In this document: piece by piece, positions 9,053 through 16,794 of the stretch
Layout: each line of letters begins with the position of its first letter
Position numbering within the stretch: position 1 is the stretch's first letter
Assembly (NCBI RefSeq): GCF_021044425.1
Contig: NZ_JAJNEC010000007.1
Span: forward strand, 248,001-312,000
Direction of reading: 5' to 3'
Length of the DNA stretch: 64,000 nucleotides
From: Niabella pedocola
GTDB taxonomy: Bacteria > Bacteroidota > Bacteroidia > Chitinophagales > Chitinophagaceae
The notes under the pieces: model-generated
Told to the model about the DNA's origin: nothing
The model's input: only the letters and a program-made list of their open reading frames with translations
Database searches by the model: none
Position numbers and translations under genes: made by a program

Positions 9053-10636
9053 ATGCAAAAAACAAAAATAGCGGCAGGCATCGCCCTTATGATATGGATG
9101 ACCGGCTTTGGAACGGCAACCGCACAAAAAACCCGGGTAACCATCACTATTCCGGAGCAACGCATACCGATCGATCCGATGATTTACGGGCAGATGCTGG
9201 AAAATGTAAACGACAGCGTGATTTATGGCGGTGTTACAGATGGTAATGGGAATGTGCAGCCGCATATTACAAAGCTGCTAAAGGAACTGGACATCCCCGT
9301 TATGCGCTGGCCTGGGGGCACCGTTATTCATGAATACCGCTGGCGCGACGGGATCGGGCCACGCCGGTTACGCCCGGTAGTAAGCACCTATGCCTGGAAG
9401 GGAAAAGAGAACTACCAGTTTGGGACCGATGAATTCCTGAACTGGTGTAAAGAAATCAATACACAGCCGTATATCAACTTCAATATGGCCAACCACCCGC
9501 TGTATGGCGGCACGCTTTGGGAGGCAATGGACTGGATCGAATATGTGAACGGCACTGCCGATACCACCAATGGCGGCCGGCTGCGGGCGGCTTATGGTCA
9601 TAAAGAACCGTATAATGTACAATACTGGGGCATTGGCAATGAGAACTACGGTCCCTGGGGCCGGCATAATGTGGAAACGGCCGCGGAGTATGGCAACCGG
9701 CTGGCGCTGTGGGCTGGCACCATTCGTAATAAATATCCCGGGCTGCGCCTGCTGGGCGTAGGCCATACGCTGGATTGGAACAGAACCGTGCTGGAAAAAA
9801 GCGGGAAGGACATCGACTTCCTTACCCAGCATTATTACGTGGTGAGTAAATTAAAAGATGGTAACATCCAGAACCCGGAACACACCCTTTTTGCACCTTC
9901 AAAAATGGAAGCACACCTGCGCTCCCAGGGCAACCTGCTGGCCATTTATAATAAAGACAGGGCCAACAACCCGATACGCTTGTCTATAGATGAATGGAAC
10001 AACCGCCATTCCGTTTTACAAAACAATGAATACAAGTTCACCCGCCAATCGCCCCGTCGCCAGTTTGATGTAGCCGTGGCGGCCGGCATGCTCAATGTGT
10101 TCATTCGTCAAAGCCCTACTGTGGGCATGGCCAATTATATCTTCCCGGTAAACGGGCATGGGCTCATTCGCACGGTAGGTACCAGCGATGCGTTGATAAC
10201 ACCGCTCTTCCACCTGTTTAAACAATACCGGCAATGGATGACCGGTGCAAAGCTGAATGTAACCGTAAATGGACCAGGCATCAGCGGAGCCATTGCCGCA
10301 CCTACAATTGATGGCGATTGCAAGGAAGTACAAATGAACAACGAACAGCTGGCCTATATTGATGCGGCAGCAGTACAATCCACGGAAGGAACTGTTTATG
10401 TATCCCTGGTCAACCGTTCTTCAAACACGCGCCGCAACGTAGCGGTTGCGCTGCCGGATGGTTATCGTGCCGTTGAACGGTGGGAGCTGCAACATACCAA
10501 CATCAATGCCTTTAACGATCCGGAGAACCGGGATGTGCTGGTTCCCAAAATCCGCAAAGTAAGCGGTAAGAAAGGCGGCTATACGGCAACACTGCTCCCC
10601 TGTGCAGTGATGCTGCTGAAGCTGGAGAAGAAGTAA
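9053..10636 (+). CDS. GH51-type alpha-L-arabinofuranosidase (second of two)
   Basis: A 527-residue paralogue of the preceding enzyme, with matching blocks throughout (DPMIYGQMLENVNDS, RWPGGTVIHEY, FGTDEFLNWC, GMLNVFIRQSP). The acid/base residue is in IGNENY (Glu197) and the nucleophile in SIDEWN (Glu314). I place the start at the ATG at 9053 because it yields a normal signal peptide (MQKTKIAAG... ending at TATAQ). An in-frame ATG at 8981 would add 24 lysine-rich residues in front of it. Differences after the catalytic Asn-Glu pair (NYGPWGRHN here, NYLPSRAAR in the first copy) fall near the substrate pocket, so the two may prefer different linkages. Both probably act outside the cytoplasm. Confidence 0.88.
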   Translation: MQKTKIAAGIALMIWMTGFGTATAQKTRVTITIPEQRIPIDPMIYGQMLENVNDSVIYGGVTDGNGNVQPHITKLLKELDIPVMRWPGGTVIHEYRWRDGIGPRRLRPVVSTYAWKGKENYQFGTDEFLNWCKEINTQPYINFNMANHPLYGGTLWEAMDWIEYVNGTADTTNGGRLRAAYGHKEPYNVQYWGIGNENYGPWGRHNVETAAEYGNRLALWAGTIRNKYPGLRLLGVGHTLDWNRTVLEKSGKDIDFLTQHYYVVSKLKDGNIQNPEHTLFAPSKMEAHLRSQGNLLAIYNKDRANNPIRLSIDEWNNRHSVLQNNEYKFTRQSPRRQFDVAVAAGMLNVFIRQSPTVGMANYIFPVNGHGLIRTVGTSDALITPLFHLFKQYRQWMTGAKLNVTVNGPGISGAIAAPTIDGDCKEVQMNNEQLAYIDAAAVQSTEGTVYVSLVNRSSNTRRNVAVALPDGYRAVERWELQHTNINAFNDPENRDVLVPKIRKVSGKKGGYTATLLPCAVMLLKLEKK

Positions 10637-10865
10637 GCATTAAAAAAAGGAGGCATTTGGTTACAAGGGCTACCAGTGCGACATATTGTCCATCTTAAAA
10701 CACACGCAACATATCTTAGCCCCCCTTTCAACAGACTCCACTGCCTTGCGTTGTCGCACCAGTCACCGCAGCCCCGGATTGCAACTGCAACTTATAAATT
10801 GTTAATCCGCTATCTTTTTAACCGCTAAATTTGTGACAGGTTTATTTTATTAAACCTTTGTAAAG
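10637..10865 (+). promoter_or_regulatory. Intergenic region with promoter-like box for the DUF3574 gene
   Basis: A Bacteroidota -7-like box TAAATTTG lies at 10826-10833, 33 bases before the next ATG. The nearest upstream TTG (10799) is spaced rather far for a -33 element. No strong terminator is visible after the second GH51 gene. Confidence 0.35.
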
Positions 10866-11270
10866 ATGGCCACCGGTAACAAAATTTTTATACTACTTTC
10901 CGGGATATGCTGCATGGCGGGTTGCGCCACTATGCAACATACCGATCTTTATTTTGGGCGGAACATTCCCGATGGCGGCCAGGTAACGGAGCAGCAATGG
11001 AAAGCATTCAGCGATAGCATCATTACACCGGCCTTCCCCGAAGGATATACCGAATCCGATGCACAAGGTAAATGGATGGATACCGAAAGCCGGGAAACGA
11101 TCGCCGAAGACACAAAACGGATCACCGTAATTGGTAAACGCAGTGCCAAAAGGAACGGCCAGCTCAATCAAATCACACAGGCGTATATCCACCGCTTCCA
11201 CCAGCAGGCCGTGCTGCGGGTAGATACAAAGATCCGGTACCGGCTGATCACAAAAAAAAATACCCATTAA
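10866..11270 (+). CDS. DUF3574-like small lipoprotein
   Basis: A 134-residue protein with a lipobox (CMAGC, Cys20), so probably a periplasmic or outer-membrane lipoprotein. The mature part fits DUF3574: LYFGRNIPDGGQVTEQQW, then ITPAFPEGYTESDAQGKW, then an ETIAEDTKRITVIG strand. Members of the family are small, mostly periplasmic and without known function. It stands alone between the glycan locus and convergent minus-strand genes. Apart from the promoter-like box upstream, nothing indicates regulation. Confidence 0.7.
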   Translation: MATGNKIFILLSGICCMAGCATMQHTDLYFGRNIPDGGQVTEQQWKAFSDSIITPAFPEGYTESDAQGKWMDTESRETIAEDTKRITVIGKRSAKRNGQLNQITQAYIHRFHQQAVLRVDTKIRYRLITKKNTH

Positions 11271-11309
11271 ACAAGTGCCGGACACCGCGTCCAACACCTT
11301 ATACCCGGA

Positions 11310-11963
11310 TCAGGTTTCACCAAACGAAACCGCAACCGTTTCCCTGCCCGCCAGATCAAGATCACCGGTAGTAAACGGAGGCGTGCAGTACGGCCGGGCT
11401 GGATGTTCAAGCAGCAGCGCCATTTCAGTGGAAAAACCAAGTTGATACCCCATCTGATCCACAGTTGTCATAAAAACATGATCATATTCCCGGTCAGCAT
11501 CCGGAACAAACAAGAGCACCTGTTTGCCGGCGCTTTCTGCAGTCATCCACAGATCCGTTAGCCGGGTGGTGGTCCAGCCCATGGCATAAAAGCGCCGGTT
11601 ATATCCTTTGGGGTAATTCAGATAATTTATAAAAGAGCAAAAGATGTCAAACGAAACATCATACGGAAAGGTTATGGCAAACTGCTGGTCCGTTATTCTT
11701 GTCACCACTGGTATCACCTGCAGCATTTCCCGGTTATGCCACCCGCAAAAATCCCGGATGATTCGTTTTATGAGGTCTTCATGCATCCCCTCCGCAACAA
11801 TCAGTTTATCATTGGGAACTTTATCTCTAGGCAACATCCCGTCAGAGGCTTCTCCTTGCTCTGCCCTATCCCGCATGCGCCGGGTCCTCAACTCCAGCCG
11901 GTCAAAGATCAGCAGCAAGGTAATCATCAAGATGATGGCCAGGATCAGGTAGGGATGTTTCAT
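11310..11963 (-). CDS. Hypothetical protein with one N-terminal membrane helix
   Basis: A 217-residue protein starting at the ATG at 11963 (MKHPYLILAIILMITLLLIF), which gives one membrane anchor at residues 4-21 followed by a charged cytoplasmic or periplasmic domain. A longer frame runs to 12161, but its extra residues are Arg-rich and cross a repeat-like stretch, so I left them out. The soluble part has mixed alpha/beta character with FCGWHNREMLQVIPVV and FYAMGWTTTRLTDLW. I do not recognise a family. The stop lies 39 bases from the end of the convergent DUF3574 gene. Confidence 0.6.
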   Translation of the reverse strand: MKHPYLILAIILMITLLLIFDRLELRTRRMRDRAEQGEASDGMLPRDKVPNDKLIVAEGMHEDLIKRIIRDFCGWHNREMLQVIPVVTRITDQQFAITFPYDVSFDIFCSFINYLNYPKGYNRRFYAMGWTTTRLTDLWMTAESAGKQVLLFVPDADREYDHVFMTTVDQMGYQLGFSTEMALLLEHPARPYCTPPFTTGDLDLAGRETVAVSFGET

Positions 11964-12143
11964 ATAAACGATACACTGTTTTGGTAAAATTACTGTTATC
12001 CCATCAACTTCTGAATGGATAGTGAAAACAGCAGACGAATCACCTTTTTCATTATCGGATACTTTGCAGTTCATTTTCAACCGCAAGGAACGCAAGGTTC
12101 CGCGAAGGCCTCGCAAACGCATCCAATAGCGCCATCCCTTCAT

Positions 12144-12200
12144 TGCGGATTCTTGGCGCACTTTGCGTTAAAAACAATCCAAAAAATATGGTGCGCTCCA
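12144..12200. repeat. Dispersed repeat, copy near 12.1 kb (partner at 23.25 kb)
   Basis: The stretch TTTGCGTTAAAAACAATCC followed by GGTGCGCTCCA resembles 23252-23310 (CTTTGCGGTAAAAAAAGG, then TTGCGCTCCA). Both lie in intergenic DNA with alternating TTGCG words. This is a short degenerate dispersed repeat of unknown role. Confidence 0.35.
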
Positions 12201-12237
12201 TATTACACCTAATACGGATATTGAGCAATAACAGGCA

Positions 12238-12513
12238 TCACTTTCCATTCTTCCAGTTCCACCATTTTAGTTTATCCGTCTCCCGCATATGCGGAGGGGT
12301 TTCCGCAAAATATACCGCACACCGAAACACATAGAGCAGGCACCGGTCCTGCACGCAGCCAACAAAGTGGTTCGATGCATTGTAAAGCTGCTCCGGATCC
12401 TGCCCTTTTAAATCTTCAATACGCCGGATGCCAATATTGTACAGGTCCGCAGCGATCGATTTTCCCACGCCCGGTATTTGGGTCAACTCTTTTATAATAA
12501 ATACTTTTTCCAT
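12238..12513 (-). CDS. Helix-hairpin-helix protein, Cdd1 (pathogenicity locus) family-like
   Basis: A 91-residue protein with one helix-hairpin-helix near the N terminus (LTQIPGVGKSIAADLYNIGI, about residues 10-30), followed by the EDLKGQDPEQLY and CVQDRCLLYVFRCAVYFAET segments characteristic of Cdd1/pathogenicity-locus proteins (PF11731). The HhH motif suggests non-specific DNA contact, but the function of the family is unknown. It is 32 bases from the lipoprotein gene upstream on the same strand, so the two may be co-transcribed. Confidence 0.75.
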   Translation of the reverse strand: MEKVFIIKELTQIPGVGKSIAADLYNIGIRRIEDLKGQDPEQLYNASNHFVGCVQDRCLLYVFRCAVYFAETPPHMRETDKLKWWNWKNGK

Positions 12514-12545
12514 TATTTCGTTTAGAAGATTTATCCTCCGGGATA

Positions 12546-13151
12546 TTATTGATTTACCATTTTATTTAAGTCTCCAACCGCACCATCCTGCTTTTGACTA
12601 TACCCTTCAAGCGACGCGGTTCCCGGCCGGTTGTCCTTCTGGTACTTTTCCATTACCGGCAGGGTTTTCACTATCTTTAATACGGCATGAAGATCCTCCA
12701 GCTTTGTCGTTTTTGCATCGATCGCCTTTAAAAGTTCCTGATGCCTTGCGGTTACGGCGTTGTATGTTGCAAGATGATCTGCCACAAGTTGCCTGACCTT
12801 ATCTTTCAGAAGAGAATCGCTGATAATGTTAGCATGTTGACCCGCTGCCTTATAATATGATTGGTTTTTCGCATCAAACTGATGAAATAAATTCGTAGAA
12901 TCACTTTTGCTCTGGCTAAGCGCATCCAGTGTTGTTTCCAGCTGCTTCAACCCAGCGTCCGTCCCTGCCAGTTCACCGTAAAGACTTTCCACCAGGTCGC
13001 CATCCCCTCTTTTTGAAATCAGTTTAGCAGAAGGACTATTGTCTTCCAAGGCCTTTGGCGTATCGGCCACCGGTTGTGGTTGCACCCGGTGATGATTACA
13101 GGCGGCGAGTGTTAAAACTCCAATCGTAAATAAGCATATTCTTGTTCTCAT
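12546..13151 (-). CDS. Hypothetical lipoprotein with helical body
   Basis: A 201-residue protein starting at the ATG at 13151 (MRTRICLFTIGVLTLAAC), giving a clean lipoprotein signal with Cys18. An ATG 36 bases upstream would push the signal peptide out of its usual place. The mature protein is rich in Lys, Asp, Gln and Ala and appears almost wholly alpha-helical (ELAGTDAGLKQLETTLDAL, ATYNAVTARHQELLKAID), suggesting an elongated periplasmic protein. No known family was recognised. It is divergent from the secreted protein at 13222, with only 70 bases between start codons. Confidence 0.6.
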   Translation of the reverse strand: MRTRICLFTIGVLTLAACNHHRVQPQPVADTPKALEDNSPSAKLISKRGDGDLVESLYGELAGTDAGLKQLETTLDALSQSKSDSTNLFHQFDAKNQSYYKAAGQHANIISDSLLKDKVRQLVADHLATYNAVTARHQELLKAIDAKTTKLEDLHAVLKIVKTLPVMEKYQKDNRPGTASLEGYSQKQDGAVGDLNKMVNQ

Positions 13152-13209
13152 AAGTTTGTTTATACCGCTAATATAAACCGCTTTCATAAAATAGCGAAAA
13201 ACTATTCAC

Positions 13210-13217
13210 TATTTTTG
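13210..13217 (+). promoter_or_regulatory. Promoter -7 box immediately upstream of an ATG
   Basis: TATTTTTG matches the Bacteroidota consensus TAnnTTTG and ends only four bases before the ATG at 13222. If it is used, transcription would start at or within a few bases of the start codon, giving a leaderless mRNA. Confidence 0.45.
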
Positions 13218-13221
13218 CCGG

Positions 13222-14256
13222 ATGAAGTACCTACGCATAAACCACCTGTTCTTAACCAGTATTTTTATCCTGACCGTTTGCTCCGGTATTGCTCAAACGC
13301 CGCCATTTTACAAGGTAACGCCTTTTGAGGAGGAGGGCTATTTTTCCAAAACGGTTTTTCCATTCAACCCGGCGTTTATAAAATCAAAAAAAGTCAAGAC
13401 CCTTGTATTGTACGATCAGGACAAGACCGGACGCGATTATCATTATTCTTTTGATACCAACGGAAGAACAACTGGTTTTATTACCCTGCAGCGGGAGGGC
13501 GAAAAAACAGATACCGTATTTTATACCGTTTATGGTTATACGGCTACCGGCAATACCGACTATACCGCCCAAATCGATTACCACAACGGGCTTGTAAGAA
13601 CCAGTAAATATGCCTACAATGAGGAAGGAACGCTTTCCGTTATCCGGAACTTCACCCTGGACGCAGACATGCCCGGCAGGCCGCAAAAAGGCAGTATCAT
13701 GAATTACCAAACAGTACCTGGCAGCTATAGGTCCCTTATAAACGGACATGCCCCTGGTGACGCTTTTTACGAAAAGCAAATCGAGGAAAATAATTTTTCA
13801 TCCCGGCACTACCGATACTATACGGAAAATGGCGCCAACGCCGTAGAACAGACCGAAATATTTGATTTTAAAAAACAATACCAGGATCGGGACACCTGCA
13901 GCAGTCGTAAAACCTTTTATTATAAGAATGGAGTACCGGTACTCCTGTTTCTTCACAGGGACTGCGACGCCAAATTAACGCCTTCCGAATATTATAATTA
14001 CCAGAATGGTTTACTGACGGGCATACGGGAAAACCCAAACCGGCCGGATCCCCGGAACGAGCAATACAGCTACGACAAGCATCAGAACCTGATGCGGATG
14101 GAGAATGAATGGGGCGGCCAGGTCGTAAGCACATTAACCATGACTTACGACAATAGGGTTTTTTTAAAATCCATCCAGCGCAAATCGGCGTCCGCCAAAG
14201 TAGCAGATTATTTTGAAGACCGGGTACTGGAGGTCACGTATACCTTTTATCGATAA
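13222..14256 (+). CDS. Hypothetical secreted protein with YD-type repeats
   Basis: A 344-residue protein with a signal peptide ending at GIAQ (about residue 25). The mature chain has irregular repeats of the type Y-x-F/Y-(D/N)-x-x-G-x (YHYSFDTNGRTTGF, SKYAYNEEGTLSVIRNF, EQYSYDKHQNLMRMEN), resembling single YD/RHS-like strands in a beta-rich fold. Function is unknown. The -7 box four bases upstream suggests a leaderless transcript. A protein of similar style is encoded at 37492-38022 in the accessory island. Confidence 0.6.
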   Translation: MKYLRINHLFLTSIFILTVCSGIAQTPPFYKVTPFEEEGYFSKTVFPFNPAFIKSKKVKTLVLYDQDKTGRDYHYSFDTNGRTTGFITLQREGEKTDTVFYTVYGYTATGNTDYTAQIDYHNGLVRTSKYAYNEEGTLSVIRNFTLDADMPGRPQKGSIMNYQTVPGSYRSLINGHAPGDAFYEKQIEENNFSSRHYRYYTENGANAVEQTEIFDFKKQYQDRDTCSSRKTFYYKNGVPVLLFLHRDCDAKLTPSEYYNYQNGLLTGIRENPNRPDPRNEQYSYDKHQNLMRMENEWGGQVVSTLTMTYDNRVFLKSIQRKSASAKVADYFEDRVLEVTYTFYR

Positions 14257-14457
14257 AGCCAGATGCAACACCAAGAATAAAAAGCAGCAAATGCCGGAAA
14301 TTATGGCTCATTGCATCTGACTGTCACGTATAATCCTGCTCCCTTTGGCCGGGAAACACTATACCGCTGCTCGTTGCGAAAAGAAAGAAAATCGCATAAC
14401 ATTATATTTATATATTTTTTATATATATTTATACTGCTAATATCCCCCCATGAAAAG

Positions 14458-14473
14458 GCCGTCTCCGGACGGC
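14458..14473. other. Short GC hairpin before nuclease gene
   Basis: GCCGTC and GACGGC pair around a TCCG tetraloop, 30 bases before the ATG at 14503 and after a very AT-rich stretch. It has no T-tract. It may be the remnant of a leader hairpin or a small repeat. Confidence 0.3.
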
Positions 14474-14502
14474 ATCAAATACCTGATCTAAAAAGCACCA
14501 AT

Positions 14503-15612
14503 ATGAAACCAGGAAAACCTTATCTCCAATTTGTACAAACAGTAAAGAAACAGATATTACAAAGCCGCTATCAGGCAGCAAAACTGGTGAATCGCGAGTT
14601 ACTTTTATTATACTTCAGTATTGGCCGCAGCCTGCACGAAAAATTGACCGCTGCCAGCTGGGGAGATAAAGTGTTGCAGCAAATCGCTGCCGACTTGCAA
14701 AAAGAGTTACCAGGTTTGCGCGGTTTTTCTTACAGGAGCCTGAAAAATATGCGGCAGTTTTATGAATGTTATCAGGGGGGTCTAATTGGGCAGTCGTCAA
14801 CTGCCCAATTACCGGTCTCCTCAAAACAAAAGTCGCGTTCTTCATTAAAAAACACAATTGGGCAGTCGCCAACTGCCCAATTAGACGCTCCGTTTATTGA
14901 CACCATTTTTACCGCACTTAGCTTCACCCATCATATGCTGGTAATAAACAAATGCAAAGAGTTAAACGAACGGATCTATTATATGCGGCAAGCTGTGGCC
15001 CATCACTGGACGGTGATCCTTTTACAACATCATATCGAAAGCCGCCTCTATCACAAGAAAGGGAAGTTGCCTAATAATTTTCAGAAAGCACTCCCCAAAA
15101 CAATAGCCGCACGTGCTTTGGATACCTTCAAAGATGAATACCTGCTCGATTTTATTAATATCAGTCCGGAGGATGATGAACGGGTGTTTGAGAGTAAGAT
15201 CATCAATAATATAAGACAGTTCATCCTGTCCCTGGGAACAGGATTTGCCTTTATGGGCACGCAGTACCGGCTGATGGTTAACGAAGAAGAATTTTTTACT
15301 GACCTGCTGTTCTTTAACCGCGTATTGCAGTGCCTGGTGGCGATTGAATTAAAAAAGGGCAGGTTTAAACCTGAATACGCAGGCAAGCTTAATTTTTACC
15401 TGAACCTGCTGGACGACCAGGTAAAGCTTCCCCACGAACATAATAGCATTGGTATCATCCTTTGCAAAGAAAAGAATAATAAAGTCGTGGAATATGCCTT
15501 TAAAAGTATGCACAATGCAATGGGCGTTGCCACCTACAAAACCAGTAAACAGTTGCCGGCCCGTCTGAGAAAAATATTACCCGATGCCGATGCCTTGAAA
15601 AAATTATTGTAG
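14503..15612 (+). CDS. YhcG-type PD-(D/E)XK nuclease (DUF1016) with internal palindromic insertions
   Basis: A 369-residue protein from the ATG at 14503. A longer reading from 14311 adds a hydrophobic stretch with no family likeness. The N-terminal helical DUF1016 domain (SRYQAAKLVNRELLLLYFSI, FSYRSLKNMRQFYECY) is followed by the C-terminal nuclease domain (FTDLLFFNRVLQCLVAIELK, with Asp and Glu-x-Lys active-site residues, then GILLC-type IGIILCKEKNN). The linker between the domains holds two copies of IGQS(S/P)TAQL, each encoded by a DNA palindrome. Homologues act in restriction-like or recombination contexts and their biological role is not settled. No methylase or partner gene lies next to it. 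Confidence 0.85.
   Translation: MKPGKPYLQFVQTVKKQILQSRYQAAKLVNRELLLLYFSIGRSLHEKLTAASWGDKVLQQIAADLQKELPGLRGFSYRSLKNMRQFYECYQGGLIGQSSTAQLPVSSKQKSRSSLKNTIGQSPTAQLDAPFIDTIFTALSFTHHMLVINKCKELNERIYYMRQAVAHHWTVILLQHHIESRLYHKKGKLPNNFQKALPKTIAARALDTFKDEYLLDFINISPEDDERVFESKIINNIRQFILSLGTGFAFMGTQYRLMVNEEEFFTDLLFFNRVLQCLVAIELKKGRFKPEYAGKLNFYLNLLDDQVKLPHEHNSIGIILCKEKNNKVVEYAFKSMHNAMGVATYKTSKQLPARLRKILPDADALKKLL
14783..14811. repeat. In-frame palindrome, copy 1, inside the nuclease gene
   Basis: Perfect 12-bp arms (TAATTGGGCAGT/ACTGCCCAATTA) around a 5-nt loop. It is read in frame as IGQSSTAQL. The second copy is 72 bases away, a multiple of three. Confidence 0.85.
14856..14882. repeat. In-frame palindrome, copy 2, inside the nuclease gene
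   Basis: Perfect 11-bp arms (AATTGGGCAGT/ACTGCCCAATT) around a 5-nt loop. It is read as IGQSPTAQL and differs from copy 1 by one loop base, which is also the single amino-acid difference. Confidence 0.85.
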
Positions 15613-15957
15613 AAAAAACCGGCACCATCTTTATCAAAAGCTAAAAAACATCCTGACATACTGTTGTCACTTCCCTGTTTTAGCTTCGGTCCTCCAAATA
15701 AAACAGCAGCGTTTCGTAGCAATTATTTTACACAAATTAAACAAAGCAATTATTTGGTTTATTAGTTTTTTGAATTACTTTTGGGCCGGAACAAAAAAAT
15801 CAGGTTACCTTTTTTAAAGAACAGTATTAAGCAATACGCAGGTGCTTTGTCTACAATTACAACACTTTAAGGAAGTAACTACCAATGGGTTGGCACTAAC
15901 AAACGTTTGAGCTGGAAGCATTTCAAAAAAAATTTGGAAGTAGCTTCAAAACACCGT
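15613..15957. other. Intergenic region upstream of the TetR gene
   Basis: There is no coding signal on either strand apart from a weak overlapping frame. Near 15913-15951 two related direct repeats (GGAAGCATTTCAAAA and GGAAGTAGCTTCAAAA) flank a TTTGG. They could be regulatory or chance AT-rich similarity. Confidence 0.35.
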
Positions 15958-15965
15958 TAACTTTG
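15934..15965 (+). promoter_or_regulatory. Promoter candidate for TetR gene
   Basis: TTG at 15934-15936, 21 bases of spacing and TAACTTTG at 15958-15965 fit the Bacteroidota -33/-7 pattern, with the ATG at 15994 about 28 bases further on. Confidence 0.5.
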
Positions 15966-15978
15966 CTAACACTGTTAG
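15966..15978. promoter_or_regulatory. Candidate TetR operator
   Basis: The perfect dyad CTAAC-ACT-GTTAG directly abuts the -7 box and covers the expected transcription start. It overlaps a wider GTTA-N7-TAAC symmetry. The position suits autorepression by the TetR protein encoded next to it. Confidence 0.45.
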
Positions 15979-15993
15979 GTAAATTTATTTTTT

Positions 15994-16590
15994 ATGAGTG
16001 TAGCAGAGCGCAAATTGAGAGAAAAAGAAATGATCCGGAAGAAGATCATCGATGCAGCTTTGCAGCTGGTAAAGAATGAAGGCTGGGAATCGTTGTCCAT
16101 TCGAAAGATCGCAGATGCCATCGAATATAGCGCACCCGTGATCTACGATCATTTCGCCAACAAGGAGGCCATTCTTTTTGAGATTTCGCAGGACGGTTTT
16201 AAACTGCTGCTGTCAAATATTCACAAAGCCATCTCAAAAAAAGCGTCGCCACGGGAAGAGCTGAAAGCACTGGTAGACACCTACTGGAAGTTTGCGCTCA
16301 AGAACCGGAGCTATTTCAAACTCATGTTTGGCGTAGGCATGCCTTGTTGCGGAGAAGGAAAGATGAAAACAGAATTTGGAGCCTTACAGGATATAATTTA
16401 TGAAATCATAAAAAAAATAATCGTTGAAAAGAAAACCAATATTGAATCCGCGTGTTATAAAACGCACGCTTTCTGGTCGGCAATACATGGTTTTACTTCA
16501 ATCATGATCGCAAGAAGCGCTGATGTTCCGCAAACAATGAATGTATCGGTGCTCGATCAAATGGTGGTGAACATTATAGAAAATCTTTAA
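15994..16590 (+). CDS. TetR/AcrR family transcriptional regulator
   Basis: A 198-residue repressor. The N-terminal TetR DNA-binding domain covers about residues 12-58 (IIDAALQLVKNEGWESLSIR, KIADAIEYSAPVIYDHFANK), and the helical ligand-binding domain ends in a TetR_C-type WHG-like stretch (THAFWSAIHGFTSIMIA). Two adjacent cysteines (MPCCGEG, about 113-114) lie in the ligand domain and could sense thiol-reactive compounds, which is an inference. It is 204 bases upstream of the RND pump genes in the same direction and most likely controls them and itself. Confidence 0.9.
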   Translation: MSVAERKLREKEMIRKKIIDAALQLVKNEGWESLSIRKIADAIEYSAPVIYDHFANKEAILFEISQDGFKLLLSNIHKAISKKASPREELKALVDTYWKFALKNRSYFKLMFGVGMPCCGEGKMKTEFGALQDIIYEIIKKIIVEKKTNIESACYKTHAFWSAIHGFTSIMIARSADVPQTMNVSVLDQMVVNIIENL

Positions 16591-16794
16591 GCCAAAAAAG
16601 ACGACAATTCAAATAGTAATTATTTTTTAGTGCATTTCGCCTCGGGATGACAACGGGCAATGGTTGCCACTCCCTAACACGAAGAAATTGCATTATCAAC
16701 AGGATCACTGGCCCCGGCAATACCCTGGGCGCCTTTCTCCGGTATGTACCCCGGCAGGATTTATATTTCTTTGACTCAAAAAACAACACTACAG

